Assembly: GCA_963970005.1 (NCBI GenBank) | Contig: CAXAMN010027406.1 | Span: 415,173-479,172 of the forward strand | From: Durusdinium trenchii | Lineage: Eukaryota; Sar; Dinophyceae; Suessiales; Symbiodiniaceae | Direction: 5' to 3' | Length of the DNA stretch: 64,000 nucleotides | Shown here: positions 34,851 to 46,604 of the stretch, one piece after another | Position numbering within the stretch: position 1 is the stretch's first letter | Layout of the letters: the number at the start of each line of letters is the position of its first letter | Made by a program: the position numbers and the translations under genes | Notes under the pieces: generated by a model | What the model was told of the DNA's origin: nothing | The model's input: the letters and a program-made list of their open reading frames with translations, nothing else | Databases searched by the model: none

Positions 34851-35694
34851 GTGTCATAGAGCGGAGCACGCGAACCAGGGGTGCTCGCAGCTCCTTGTTG
34901 CAGTAAAGCACCCCCGTATTATGCATAGAAGACCATAGAAGACCGGTTAACAATTCAAATGTCAAGCTGGAGCTACCAGATTGGAGGAATTTGTTGCTGT
35001 TAGAAGCAAATCTATCTCCCTAGCTGGAATCACACACGAGCAAGACTGGATTGCAAGCTTGACGCACAAAATGCAACAATCATGTCAGTGAACATGCAGA
35101 TGTTTGATTAGAGGCTTTCTGAAGTATGGCTTAACCTTTCAGTTTGCCACAATCCATTGTTATCAGTAGATAGTTTTGTTTGGGCTTGCCAGTAGACACT
35201 CTTCAAAGTCAGAAGTTGGAGCTACGGCGACTCGAACACACAAAACGTGGCTTGGGGTTGATGATGCCAGTGATTTCCAGGTGAAAAGAACACGTCCAAT
35301 GTTGGGCTTGGCTTGAAAGGGCGGGTTTTTACGTTTGCAATGCAGATACCGACCGACCCATGTGCAACCACGCAACCGACCGACCCACGAGGGGGAGCGC
35401 AACGAAAACGGGGCCGCTGGGTGATGTTCTTGGTGTGGCCCTACTGCCTTGGCTTCAAGGCAGCCCGACAATAGATCGCATGGAATCTTTCTGCCTCTTG
35501 CCCCAAAATTCCAGGCTGATAACGGCTGATAGACTCCCAGAAGCCTCGATTTTTGCCACATAGTTTTTTTGCAGATCCAATGTAGGGAAACCTGGTTCAT
35601 CTTGGTTCTGTAGGGAAACGGGAATGAATTTGCTGGTCTCGACTCCACTCCACATGCTGTTTTGTGGATGTTCCTATCGCTCGCCTTTCCGCAG

Positions 35695-35735
35695 GTAGCT
35701 TTGAGGTGGAGCTCTCGGGACAGAAACAGAAGGTG
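35695..35735 (+). CDS. Probable coiled-coil exon, end uncertain
   Basis: A strong CCTTTCCGCAG acceptor precedes SFEVELSGQKQKVQSLG. No clear donor follows. Confidence 0.35.
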
Positions 35736-36199
35736 CAGAGCCTCGGGATGGGACCGATGGCTTGGGACTGGGACCTAGGCGAGTCCTTAGCTGATTTTTT
35801 TCAGATTTTTAAATGTATATATATACACTATTAATTAAGTAGTTGGGTCCACAAGTAGATAAACTTGCGAGTGGTCAGAGTTGTAGTTCCTCCCACTTCC
35901 CAAACACTGTTTCAACTGTGCTGGTTGTTTCTGTTGATTCATTGGGACACCCCGTATGCATCGCTTGCTGCAGGGCCACTATGTACACCTGTGCAATTGC
36001 AGAAGGGTCCTTTTTGGCGTGCTGATAAGAATTCTAGCACTGAAAGAGACAAAGCGGGGAAAAGAAAGACTGCAAGGGGACCACAGGCTGTTTTGTTAAT
36101 GTTTCCATGTGTCATTCGTAGTTTGCATGTTCCCACTTACATGACATCTTCAGTCAGGACGGTGTCATGTCCAAGGCTGGGTCTTTTGCGCCGTCCCAG

Positions 36200-36245
36200 G
36201 TCATGGGCTGGGAACAGACCTGTGAGAACTTCCTCCTGGAGAACA
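36200..36245 (+). CDS. Probable exon with GC donor
   Basis: Begins after GTCCCAG: VMGWEQTCENFLLEN. Ends GAGAACA followed by gcaagc, a good GC donor. Confidence 0.4.
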
Positions 36246-36864
36246 GCAAGCTGCCTGTTTGGATTGGATGTTGGATTGTTGTGGAAAAACCATGTGTTGG
36301 AACACAGAATCCTGTTGGATTGTGGCCGGGAGATTCTTTTGATGTGAATTGTTGGATTCGGTGGTTCGTTGGGCTGACTGACAATGGGATACTCAGTTCG
36401 CGTTTGCGTTGCGTCGATTCAGCTAGAATGAAGGTATGTGAAGAGATATAGCAATCAGATGCAATCAGTGTGCCCACAGGTGTTATATAATGTTGTTGAA
36501 GAGTGCTCCGGAACTCCTTGTACCATGACAGGAGAACGTTTATTTAGTTGAACCTGGACATTACTTAAACTTTGGTATGTACATCACTTCACAGCATTAG
36601 TGACCTTTCGTGAACCAATTTATATATACTGTAACATATATTATAGGTTTATGCGAGACGATTGTAAAGTTAGCAGTAGCAGTCACTAGCGGTCATGGTA
36701 ACTTGTATGTCCCACAACGAAGACAAACAGTACATCGTGGGGTTTACCCAATCACATTCAGAGATGATCGACCAGGTCACGACGAGACAAGGGTCACTGA
36801 TTTTCACATTGTTTATTGAAACACCCCCAGATGTGCCAAATTAAGTTGTCTCCTGCCATTTCAG

Positions 36865-36911
36865 GCTGCACGAGCACATTGTCCAGCTGCAAGCAAGGCA
36901 GATCCATTGGG
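36865..36911 (+). CDS. Coiled-coil exon, T6-like
   Basis: A CATTTCAG acceptor precedes G then LHEHIVQLQARQIHW, closed by gtatca. It enters with one base exactly as the three T6 exons (55044, 58351, 60902) and shares their LH start, suggesting an older copy of that type. Confidence 0.5.
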
Positions 36912-37684
36912 GTATCAAACATGTTTCAAGCGCTTGATGGACGCCGTGTTTGTATTGTTTGCGTTTGCGTGTCAGCTTGGTGAGTTGGTTGGCTGTTTGG
37001 TGTCGCTGGGTCTTTGAAGATTTGTTTCCCCCATGTGAGTGTGACGATAAAATGGTGGAGGAGTTCAAGCAAAACCATCCAAAACGACTATACATTCTGA
37101 TCATCTACGCGGAGTTTAAGCGTTCCTCCACACCCCACATCGCGGAGACCCAACTGGTTGAATTGATTTTGTATGCCGGTCAGGCCACGGGCTGTGGGCT
37201 GTGGGCTGTGGGATGCTGTGGGTTCAAGAGTCATTGGATGAGACACATATGGATGGTCTACCTTGCGATGACACCCGCATCATCCCGATCCCTTCGGCAA
37301 CCGTGTGAGCGGTGTCACCTGCGGCATGGCGCGGATGTGGCGGAACCTGGGATCGTTGGAGGAAGGAAGAAATTAGAACATGTAGAGCATGGCCACGACT
37401 TTCTGCAGGGAGTGGTGCGGAGTGATTCATTCAGCCCAATGTGGGGGAACTTCCATATAAGTTCGAACAAGACACACTCGTCAAGAGAAGAGAGCTCGAA
37501 AGCTTTGCTTTTCTCCTTTGAATCCACAGTAACCCTGAATGTTGGGTGCTTCATGGCTTGTTTGCATTGTTTGTACGGCCATATTCAGGTCAGGAAGAGG
37601 TTTGTTCGCTCAATGCTGTCGGGATTATCCGATATATATATATATAGATACACCGCACCCCGCTCCTGGGTTGTTACATGGCAG

Positions 37685-37743
37685 GATTGATTGCGACCAA
37701 AAGGTGAAGGAAGAGATGAAGCAGCAGCTCGAGGAGCGATTTT
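37685..37743 (+). CDS. Coiled-coil exon
   Basis: Begins after ATGGCAG and ends at gtgcga: DCDQKVKEEMKQQLEERF. Confidence 0.55.
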
Positions 37744-38131
37744 GTGCGAATCTGTTTGACAGGAATTTGCATGATCCTTGCATGTAACATTTGCCGGTAG
37801 GTTGTGAGTTCCACCATCCTTGACCCTTCAGTTTTTCCCAACTTGCTTTGTGGCTACAAGCACATGTTGGGAGCCTTTGTTGCCTTTGACTTGGGCTGCC
37901 AGAACCCCGTTGGACTGGCCCAGGCGAGCATGAAGCGAAACTGGTCATCGACATGTTGCATGTCCTTCTGCACTATTGTGCACTAATTCCAGTTATATAT
38001 ATTATATAGTTATTATGGTTTGTTTGTTTGTTCTACGCAGCGCTACCCAACTGAGACAGCAAACATAGCATATATGCACAGTTCCCTTTGTGTTTGTGTG
38101 GGCGATCCCACCGTCACAACCGCAATGCGAG

Positions 38132-38238
38132 GAGCAGCACAAGGAGAAAGAAGACTTGACGAAGAAGCAACTGCAGCTGGTGGAGCAACGCCTGGGTGCC
38201 AAGCAAAAGTGGCAACAGTCGCAACGTCTCCGGCTTTA
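38132..38238 (+). CDS. Coiled-coil exon
   Basis: Begins after ATGCGAG. The peptide has EQHKEKEDLTKKQLQLVEQ, RLGAKQKWQQSQRLRL, closed by gtgcgt, which overlaps a potential TAG stop. If not spliced, translation would end here. Confidence 0.65.
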
Positions 38239-38418
38239 GTGCGTTAGAAGAAGGTTTGGGTGAGTGTTTTGGGTGTATTTTGCAGAAGTTGCGGATCATC
38301 CTTGTTTCAAAACAAGACATTGGGTCCCGTTTATACAAAAAGGTTCACTTCGACGGTTTGCAATAAGAGTCAGTCACATTTAGCATCGTTTATATATTTC
38401 CAATCATGATCGCTCCAG

Positions 38419-38494
38419 ACCATGCAAGAGCATTCCGTTCTTCATCGGGAAAAGCAGAGCCTTCGCCGGAACATTACGCAGTCCGTTGAGAAGA
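38419..38494 (+). CDS. Coiled-coil exon
   Basis: A CGCTCCAG acceptor and gtttgt donor bound TMQEHSVLHREKQSLRRN, ITQSVEK. TMQE is shared with the T2 exon at 52230. Confidence 0.65.
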
Positions 38495-39304
38495 GTTTGT
38501 TTGCACAGACCATGTGACTGGTCAGACATCTATCACGATAAGTTTATTAGGTGTGCGGAGTGGGGTCTCAAGATCAGAAAGGATCCAGGAAAGCTCCAAA
38601 ATTCTGCGAATCCTATCCCACGACCCGCAGACTCTCAGGCTACAACGATTTGATGCGGACGGCGGAGGACGGGACGTCTGAGACAAGTCTATGATGTGAT
38701 GTCCAAGCTACAGGGACCTCGATACATTTCTGTCAAGTGGTATTTGACCTGGACTTTAGTTCAGAGGTCACCCGCTGATTGTTCAATTGGTGGTTCACCG
38801 TATGCAACAGGTTGTTTGTTGGAGCAATCCACTGGAGTTTACAAATCGAATTCTGAGAAGATGCCCGGACTACCAGAGAAGGCAAGCCTTTCAATTTCAC
38901 AGATGTAAAGCAAAGGAAGCCCCAACTTCAGTCAGACATTTGTATTTCGCAGTGCAATCAATGTTAAATCAGAGAAATTGCCGGAGAATTCAAAACATAG
39001 ATGCATTTTTGTCGTGTGTAGAAAGGGCGCTGATGTGCGATGTTCTTGTTTGCGCTGATGTGGTTTTGCTATCCCAGTCTGCGTTGTTGCTGAGAGATTA
39101 CCTTTCACATCCTTTCACATACTACTTGTTCGGGCATTGCAAGCAGAAAGGCTTCAGAGGTGTGGCGAAGTGCGAGGTGGTGTGAGTGGCTCATGTGGGC
39201 CGCGGCGGTAAGTAGCCGACGGCAGACCTCCTTTAAACCTGAAACATGTGTCGTCCTGGAGGGCCAAGAGTGCCATGCATGCCATGCGCGGCTTCTGACG
39301 GCAG

Positions 39305-39404
39305 GAGCGGAAAGCCTTGTTGGAGGCCCGCAAGGTCGAGGCTGGGACCAGGGCCCTGAAGCAGAGGGCAAGGACGCTAAAGGGAGAGGCCAAGTTTTGG
39401 CCCG
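39305..39404 (+). CDS. Coiled-coil exon
   Basis: Begins after ACGGCAG and ends at gtgcag; 33 codons plus one base: ERKALLEARKVEAGTRALK, QRARTLKGEAKFWP. Confidence 0.65.
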
Positions 39405-39616
39405 GTGCAGGGGCGTAGCAGGTCCACACTCGAAAGTCTAAATAGAAGGTTCACCGTTTGTAGAAAAAATGAACTCTTTCCAGAGCAGAATTCCTTAAGA
39501 GCCATTTTCCACCAGCGAAAAACTGCCTTGCCGCCATTGCTCCATATTGCTCCCACTTCCTGCCTCCGGTCGGCCGCTTGGGTCGTGACTGGATGTGACC
39601 AGCATCTCCACCACAG

Positions 39617-39694
39617 GCGGAAGAGGCCAAGAGCCACATCTCCGAGTTGGAGGCCAACGCCGAGAAGCTCGAGGCCGGGCGCATCGCTTTGAGG
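39617..39694 (+). CDS. Coiled-coil exon
   Basis: A CCACCACAG acceptor and gttctt donor enclose exactly 26 codons, phase 0 to 0: AEEAKSHISELEANAEKLE, AGRIALR. AKSHISELE recalls AKSHLDEE of the exon at 11159. Confidence 0.7.
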
Positions 39695-40039
39695 GTTCTT
39701 TTGAGCGGGATTGGCACGGAGAATCACGGAGAACTTAGTGACCCAGTGGAGATGTTCATCACGTTGAGTACCGGAACACTTTTCGGAGTAGTATTGGGAT
39801 GTTGACCCAGAACGGCCCAGTGCGCATGAAAATCATTATAGCAGCCAAGTTTTTTTGGGTCTACTATTATGACCGTCACCCCAATTAACATGTGCCTCCA
39901 AGAATGTTAGACGCTTCATCGTCTTATAAGAACACGTGTTTTGGAAGATTCAAGAACACATCGGGCAACTGAAGGAAAATGACAGGGCCCATATGACCTG
40001 GAGTCCAGTGTCACCTGTTGTCCACATCCATCCGTGCAG

Positions 40040-40127
40040 ACGTTGGAATCCACCGTGATCGACGCTTCCAACGGTGAGGCAAAGATGGCCAGCCTGGTGG
40101 AGGAGAACCTTGCACTGCAGGAGGAGG
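40040..40127 (+). CDS. Coiled-coil exon
   Basis: Begins after TCCGTGCAG and ends at gtgtca: TLESTVIDASNGEAKMA, SLVEENLALQEE. LVEENLALQ matches the T1 core. Confidence 0.65.
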
Positions 40128-40300
40128 GTGTCAGCAAGCGTCCTCGACGTGGGCCGGAGGTGGGGGTTGGGTTTGGGAGGGAGGTGGGGACGTGGAGGGT
40201 TTGGGCTGGAAGATGCTCACAGGTGAAAAGGGATGATGCGGATGAGGGACACTGCTGCTTTTTGTGGTCGAGGTGCTGCATCGACAAATTGAAGATGTAG

Positions 40301-40347
40301 TATAGATAGATAGATTAGATTAGATTAGATTGGATTAGATTAGATTA

Positions 40348-40378
<31 letters not shown>

Positions 40379-40435
40379 GATAGAGAGAGAGAGAGACGAG
40401 AGAGAGAGAGAGATAGATAGATAGATAGATAGATA
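40301..40435. repeat. GATA/GATTA/GAGA microsatellite
   Basis: Runs of tagattagat, gatagatagata and gagagagaga make a compound simple repeat about 135 bases long, inside an intron. Confidence 0.9.
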
Positions 40436-41737
40436 TGTGTTCCTCTATGAATGCACTTTGAATGACTGGAGGCTTGAATTTCATAAGTCAGGCATAAAAA
40501 CAAATTGGAAGCTCCAGCTCCAGGCAATTTTGTTGTTTACACAAGGGCGCTCCAACTGTCATCTCCCTCTCTGGAGATTGGCCTTTTGCGAGGTCTCTAC
40601 TAATGATTTCGTGGAGGATGAACCACATAGCATTTAGCTTTTTTAAGACATCCTTCCAAACATCATCAAACATCTACCTAAGCCTGGATCACACTCTCAA
40701 CTTCCAAACACTATGACACTATGATCATGGTAGTTCTAGTCAATTCCATTCCTGAACTGCCAAACGAATGCCAGGTACAATCGCCGGGCTCCCAATCTGG
40801 GGACGGCAGTTTGCGGGTTCTTCGTTGTCGGACTTGCTGCACTTATTCTGGGGCTTTGGAGCAAAACCCACAGACTCGTCAGTCTCAATCAGACGTGTTT
40901 TTGTTTCAAACTGAGATGGCTCCAACTGTTCTAAGGTTTTCTTTGTTTTCTTCCTGCGCAGGGAGACCATAGCAGGCGTCCTCTTCAAACAAATCCATTC
41001 AGCACGGCCAGCGCAAACATGATTGAAGTTTGTTTGGCTCACAATGCTGCAAGTGTTGGTGGTTTTTGTTAGGTGATTCTATTCTTAAACAACAAATCAC
41101 ATTAGAATCGACTCAACATAATCTTTTGGATGTGATTTACTGAGGTTTGCAGACCACCTTGCAGGCGGGAAATTGAACCTTTTGGATTGAATTCATATCC
41201 TGGTACAGTACAGTATTAAATATAGGATTGTTACTGACTGCTTGAGCATAAAGGTTCGGCTGATAGTTAGCAGAAACGAAACCGGGAGGGTAGGATAGAT
41301 GGGTTGTCAATCAATAATGCGTGAAAGACAAGGGAGCTGGAGGCTGACAACCGGATCACGAGCTAAGTTGTTGCACCAACGATTGACATCGAATTCGGTC
41401 AAGAAAATAAATTAGAATATATCATTGTTTGTCTGTCATTTTTGTTCATAGAATCATCGGGATCATCAGTGCTGTGATTCATGGGGGCCATTTTCCAGTT
41501 GACTTTTGATTTGTGATCACCAGTTTTGGGAGAGAGAGACGTCCATGGGTGCATTCCCGGGCACGACCAGAAGGCATGACCTCGTGAACAGGAGATTGGT
41601 CCTTTCCGTTGGAATCCTGACACCAAAGAAATTATCTAACTGCTCCAGCTGGAAAGGGCTATCTATTGTGTTGTTTAAATATGTTTAGATACGATTGCCG
41701 GTCCTGCTTTCACACCTGGTTTCACAAATGACCACAC

Positions 41738-41766
41738 TAGTAGTAACAAGACGCTACAAGGACGCT
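41738..41766. repeat. ACTAGTA-family repeat, partial
   Basis: One partial reverse-orientation unit with ACTAGTAGTAACAAGACGC, just before the exon at 41825. Confidence 0.6.
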
Positions 41767-41824
41767 TCATGCATTCGTCCCTTCCCAAGTGGAGTTTTGC
41801 TCTCCATGGGACCGGTGCAGGCAG

Positions 41825-41896
41825 GACGCTGCAGCTGCAACAGCAGCTGTCCGACGCCGAAGAGACCATCAAAAAACACAAGAAGAATGCCACTGG
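41825..41896 (+). CDS. Coiled-coil exon
   Basis: Begins after GTGCAGGCAG and ends at gtggaa: TLQLQQQLSDAEETIKKH, KKNATG; one base in, two out. Confidence 0.65.
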
Positions 41897-42303
41897 GTGG
41901 AAAAACTGAACGAGACATTGGTTCACTAGGAACACTGGAAGCCCACGGCCCAGGGCAGGTAGTTAGTAGATTTGTATGGCAATTGGTGGATTCCATCCAC
42001 CATGAAGAAGTTATGGCTTCAATTCGCGTCTCCTGGGGGGGGCCACAAGTTTCCGCCTCATGCTGCAGCGAATATTCCTTCCTGTTGGAGACAAAGTCCC
42101 TCCTCTTGGGCAACCGCTGCAGGTGAAGCTGACAACCAAAACCCTTTTGGGGTAGGATATTCTATGTTATTCTCGGGGGTTGTAGCTGCTTGTAGCTATT
42201 CCGCGACCTGGCACACTAGACACTAGCTTTTGTGACAACCTCTTCTTACCCAGTTCTATTGGTCTTGGCTTTGAAAAAACAAACCACCAACCAACGCGCC
42301 GAG

Positions 42304-42418
42304 GAGGAGGACCTGTTAGCCAACCACAGTGCCGAGACGCTGCGCTGGAAGGGCGACCAGGCGAAGCTGGAAGCGCAGATTGCTCGCTTCAAGGCCGAGA
42401 CCGTAGCGTTGCGCGGGG
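42304..42418 (+). CDS. Coiled-coil exon
   Basis: The peptide has EEDLLANHSAETLRWKGDQ, AKLEAQIARFKAETVAL, closed by gtggtg. Acceptor assigned to GCCGAG. The frame is open further left (KKQTTNQRA), so the exon may be longer. Confidence 0.65.
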
Positions 42419-42867
42419 GTGGTGGATGCGTGAGGCTTGGAGAAAACGGACGGGTCCCACGGGGGTTGGAGGCATTTGGAGGCACATTGACATGACATCG
42501 ATGAGATATATGATGATGTAGATCATGAGATCTAAGATTGTTTCATTGACTCTTCAAATGCAACTCGCAATAGGTGAAAACAAAGTTGCAATAAACATGT
42601 CTTCATGGATGACCTTTGCATATGGGTGAACAATGGTGAACAATAACAGCAACGGAGCCAAGCTCCCAAACTTGTCAAGATGCGTGCACAACAACAAGGA
42701 TCCTTTGGCCAGATCTCTCCTACTCCGCCCAAACCTGTAGAATATGGAACGCAACCAACAGCGATCACCGAATAAGTTTGGACAGTGCCATCTACCTCCT
42801 TCGGATCACTACCCAGGCAACCTATCTGGCAGACCTTCGTCCTCCTCGTCTTTAAGAACAACACAAC

Positions 42868-42890
42868 AATAACCTAATAGCGATGGCCTC
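42868..42890. repeat. GGAGGCCATCGCTATTAGG element, inverted
   Basis: AACCTAATAGCGATGGCCTC is the reverse complement of the element at 24812. It sits about 15 bases before the exon at 42904, in the branch/pyrimidine region. Confidence 0.7.
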
Positions 42891-42903
42891 GAACAGCTTT
42901 CAG

Positions 42904-42984
42904 GAGGAAGAGCAGAAGGCTCAAGAGAGGTTGAAAGCTTTGGACTCGCTGGACGCCAAGCTCCTCGAGTCTGAGAGCCAGGCG
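42904..42984 (+). CDS. Coiled-coil exon
   Basis: A GCTTTCAG acceptor and gttcgg donor enclose exactly 27 codons, phase 0 to 0: EEEQKAQERLKALDSLD, AKLLESESQA. Confidence 0.7.
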
Positions 42985-43129
42985 GTTCGGTGGGGGTTCC
43001 GGCAGACCGCGGAGTGGCAGACCGTGGATCATGTCCCCACCTCCGCACGTGCAGAGGTGGGAGTGGCAGGTGGTTTTTCCCTCTCCCAACGTGCCTCCCT
43101 TCGTCGGGTTCAGATCTCGGTTCGGCAAG

Positions 43130-43189
43130 GTGAAGACCTTGAAGGAGGAGCTCGAGAAGAAGGAGACCGAGCTGGATGCGGCCCGCAGG
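43130..43189 (+). CDS. Coiled-coil exon, T4-like
   Basis: Begins after CGGCAAG and ends at gtcctt; exactly 20 codons in phase with both neighbours: VKTLKEELEKKETELDAAR. Comparable with EKTQIQSDLKTKEAEM of type T4. An acceptor at 43113 would add SRFGK but breaks the phase. Confidence 0.6.
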
Positions 43190-43471
43190 GTCCTTTGGAT
43201 GGCACTGGACCATTCTCACACAAAAGAAAATGGCCCACAAATCGCTGTTGAAACGATGCTGAAAGGGAGCTGATGGTCCGACAGTCGCGCTCGTCTCGTC
43301 GAAACCCAGCGGCCGTTCCAGACATACCCTCAAAGTAAGTGGGCGACCTCAAGCTTTGTGAATCATAAGGCAATTCAAGGTCTACAGCTGTTTCCAGTCC
43401 ACTGCTGTGGAAACCTGCTGTGGGAACCTGACCACTCCCCTCGCTCACTTGCTCATTTGATTACTGCTTAA

Positions 43472-43537
43472 GGAGTGTACAGAGAAGGACCACGAGCTCA
43501 CCAGCAAGTTGGATGCAGCGCAGAAGGAACGGGCGCA
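43472..43537 (+). CDS. Coiled-coil exon, T2-like
   Basis: Begins after TGCTTAAG and ends at gtcaat; exactly 22 codons, phase 0 to 0: ECTEKDHELTSKLDAAQKER. EKDHELTSK aligns with ERDSALTAK of the T2 exon at 52230. Confidence 0.65.
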
Positions 43538-44105
43538 GGTCAATGAGAATGAGCCTTGGCACGTCAAAGACCATGAGGTTTGACGTTTGATGGCATAGTT
43601 TTTATATGATGTTGTTTTTTTGTAGTTATTCTGAGTCATTTGAAGGGAAACTGAAGACTCCTTGGAGGGAAGACTTGCATTGTGACTGAGAAAAGACAGC
43701 AACTGCGCTGTCCAGCATGCACGATCACCACCTGTACACCACCTGTAGGTCTTACAAGAAAGGATTATCATGTAGATCCATGTAGAGTACGCCTGTGATT
43801 GCTGCCACGGCTGTGGGCATGCTATGATATGATAGTTTGCGAACTGACAATGATCCTTGCTACATCTTCGACAATGAAAGCAATGACAACCGCAACATCC
43901 AAAACAAGCACGGGGAACATGCCATGACAGCGCTGTATTCTCTTGTTATATGTTCTAATCCCAGGTAAGAAGGATCATTGTCTCACTGCTTCCATGGCTC
44001 ATGCCCCCATGGTTGATGTTTGTTTCTGTATTCTACCAACGGGTCGGTGATTCAGAAATCTGAACTGAAGATGAGTTGATGACGCCATTCGTTCGTCGTA
44101 CCAAG

Positions 44106-44148
44106 GAGAGGAAGTGGGAACAGAAGTACCATGAGCCGCTTGGAAGAA
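44106..44148 (+). CDS. Probable short exon
   Basis: Begins after TACCAAG and ends at gtgatt: ERKWEQKYHEPLGR. Confidence 0.45.
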
Positions 44149-44342
44149 GTGATTTGGCCTGCTGAGCAGATTGGATAGGTTTGCTTAGCAGTTAGCCTTA
44201 AGTTGAAACTCCTTTGCCCCATGCAATACGTGCTCGAATTCCAGATGATTGTGACACTTAGACTTAGACCTGCTTTTTACGTGAGTTCGAAGCAAAACGA
44301 CCTGGACGGATCGCCCGGACTGATCGGTCCGGACCGACCAAG

Positions 44343-44425
44343 GCAGTTGGAGTTCCATGCTTCGGACCTCACCAAGCTGTCTGAGTTGAAGACTCAACTG
44401 CAGGAGGCAACTGCGCAGTGGAGAT
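44343..44425 (+). CDS. Coiled-coil exon
   Basis: Begins after CCAAG and ends at gttggc: QLEFHASDLTKLSELKTQ, LQEATAQWR. Confidence 0.55.
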
Positions 44426-44749
44426 GTTGGCTCAGGTGTCTCCGGTGGAACTCAGGTGATCCACCCAAACTGTTTGTTGTTTTGTTGAAGGATTTGCGAG
44501 TCGCAAAACACGGAAATGGCAGGGTCTTGCTTGCCAAATTGGGAGTGGAGTGGGTGGACAGGGCTAGTGCATTTGGGGGATTTTGGGGGTTTTGGAATTG
44601 GAAGTGAAACTTGTAGCGATCCAGAAGCAGGTTCTTGCAAATGCCTACCTTGCTTTTTGGGGGGTCTACTCCTTTTGGGGCAAACAGGTTGCAGGGATGT
44701 CCTTGCAGAATCGCGCTCCGTTCTTGGTGAAGCCAGGCAGAACAAGAAG

Positions 44750-44801
44750 TAAAGAACTCCAAGCGACAGCAAGTGTTGCAAAACTCCAAGATGAGGCAGG
44801 G
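44750..44801 (+). CDS. Probable coiled-coil exon
   Basis: KELQATASVAKLQDEAG is closed by gtggtg after an AAGAAG acceptor. A second possible exon just upstream (ESRSVLGEARQNK, donor gtaaag at 44749) overlaps this acceptor, so they may be alternatives. Confidence 0.4.
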
Positions 44802-45133
44802 GTGGTGTTTGATTGCAGGAGGGGGGAATGTCGCGGGTGGGTGAGGGTATAACAGTGGGTGAGGCGATGGCAATGTGGGTAGTGATTGTAGCTTAAAGGG
44901 CGATGGCAATCGACCGCTTTTGGTTGGTTTTGGATCCACGTGATTTGACACCCAAAGGATGTGCCATAATGGACTCTGTAGTAGGACCTTTGGTTTTTTG
45001 GTGGTAATTATGGACAATCCATGAAAATCCAAAAAGGGACACTGAAGAACAGGCATTGGAACTACCAGGGGAGCTGCTACGTGGTTGGAGTTGGCGATTC
45101 TTAATGACTTCTGTTTCCTGTCCACTGCGGCAG

Positions 45134-45235
45134 GCGAGCACAGGAAGAGTTAGAGATCTTCAAAGGCAGATTAAGTGAAGCAAATCAGCAAGTGAAGACC
45201 TTGGGAGATGAGAACAGCAACTGGGCTGCGAAGAA
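45134..45235 (+). CDS. Coiled-coil exon
   Basis: A CTGCGGCAG acceptor and gtggat donor bound RAQEELEIFKGRLSEANQQ, VKTLGDENSNWAAK; one base in, two out. VKTLGDEN is T1-like. Confidence 0.7.
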
Positions 45236-45652
45236 GTGGATGGATTTGTGACATGTACGGCTTGAATGCAGCTGAGGTTGGTTGTAGCTGGGTGTGTCGT
45301 GCGAAGGACCCCGTTTGGAGGCTTTTCGCGTGAAGCGAAAGTAGTGAGAACTCTAAATGAGTCAACACAAATAGCCTAGTGCAGGAGACAAGCTGCTTAA
45401 CTTCAGAACAAATGTTCAGATGGTTCTTGATTTGCCACACAACAGACCTACCGATGACCGACAGAATCCTGCAGCACAAGAAGGACGGCCTGCAGGAAGC
45501 AGGCTTTCGATGGATCCCAAAGTGGTTTCCTGAATTGATCGGATCATTCCACAGCCATCCAGACATGCAACGATGATCCCATCCCCCGACTGTCACAACA
45601 GCCGCTTCTTTTCTCTTCGGCCGGAATGCTCGGGGCTCTTCTCTCAGCTCAG

Positions 45653-45721
45653 GCGAGTACAAGTCCCAGCTGTTGGCGCTTCCAGAGGCTGAGGCGGCCG
45701 CGGAATCTCTGGAGCAGCTCC
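45653..45721 (+). CDS. Coiled-coil exon
   Basis: Begins after TCTCAGCTCAG and ends at gtagaa: EYKSQLLALPEAEAAAESL, EQLR. Confidence 0.65.
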
Positions 45722-45833
45722 GTAGAAGATCGTAGAAGTAGAAGAAACATGGAAAAATCCGACTCATCAATCCGTTTGGATTTCCCAGGCACTTCTTTGA
45801 CACAATTGTTGGTGCTCAGAACTTCCGCCTCAG

Positions 45834-45958
45834 ATGCGTTCCCAGATCTCAAATGGCGTCCCACAAGGCGCTGCAGACCTTGAGTTCCGAGCTGCGCTCG
45901 GCCAAGCGACGGCTGGAGCAGCAGCAAACGCGCCTGGAACAGCTGGACGCTCCGAGGG
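45834..45958 (+). CDS. Coiled-coil exon
   Basis: Begins after CGCCTCAG. The peptide has MASHKALQTLSSELRSAK, RRLEQQQTRLEQLDAP, closed by gtgggg (or gtggag at 45971). An acceptor at 45845 keeps the same frame. Confidence 0.6.
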
Positions 45959-46010
45959 AGTGGGGGACCGGTGGAGCCGTCGTGGAGCCGTCGGGGTAGG
46001 CCATCAGTAG

Positions 46011-46142
46011 AGCCCTGTTCGTAGCGTCTTTGTTCCCAGTAGTAAGGCCAAGAGCCAATTAATAGCGTCCGATCGCTCCGAGTCCTAGTAGCGATGCCTT
46101 TTTTGCTCTTAGTATCTCCTAGTAGCTTCTTGCTCCTAGGCT
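46011..46142. repeat. ACTAGTA-family repeat
   Basis: Contains CCTAGTAGCGATGCC, CTCCTAGTAGCTTCTTGC and diverged units. Confidence 0.75.
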
Positions 46143-46604
46143 TAAGATGGCTTCAGCACCTCGTGGTAAGCTACTAGCACACGGGCTAGGGCTCAGGCTT
46201 TATAATGTGGTTGTTTTGAGACACTTAACTTAGATCTAAGTAGCGATGTCACATATGACCAGCTTGGACGTGTTCTCCGACGTGATCTGGACCCTTTTTT
46301 TCCCGTTGAACGGATCCTCAACTCAACTGGTTGTTTCAAAGGGTCAACATCTCATACTGTAAAACTATACTAGTATTCCATACAATATAGTATTTTATAT
46401 AGCATGAGCTATAGTATTTCAACATCTAGAAACTGATCATACTATATCTCATACTGTAGCTTGCGCCAGCCCGGAATTGGTGTCACCTGTTTCCGAGCAC
46501 CGGGGGGTCCTTATGAGCAACGTTGTTTATTGGCATGTAAAGGTTTACATAGTAAAAGTGGAACTGCATTTTTGCCCGCCAAGGCAATTCTCACAGTTTT
46601 GTGC

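Noticed and set aside
36950..37690. 246-codon + strand frame
   Set aside because: Lies in the intron between exons 36865 and 37685, includes repeated GCTGTGGGCTGTGGG and has no domain or good splice ends; judged chance.
44394..45125. 243-codon antisense frame
   Set aside because: Antisense to intron and exon DNA of the rod gene; Pro/His-rich composition typical of shadow frames.
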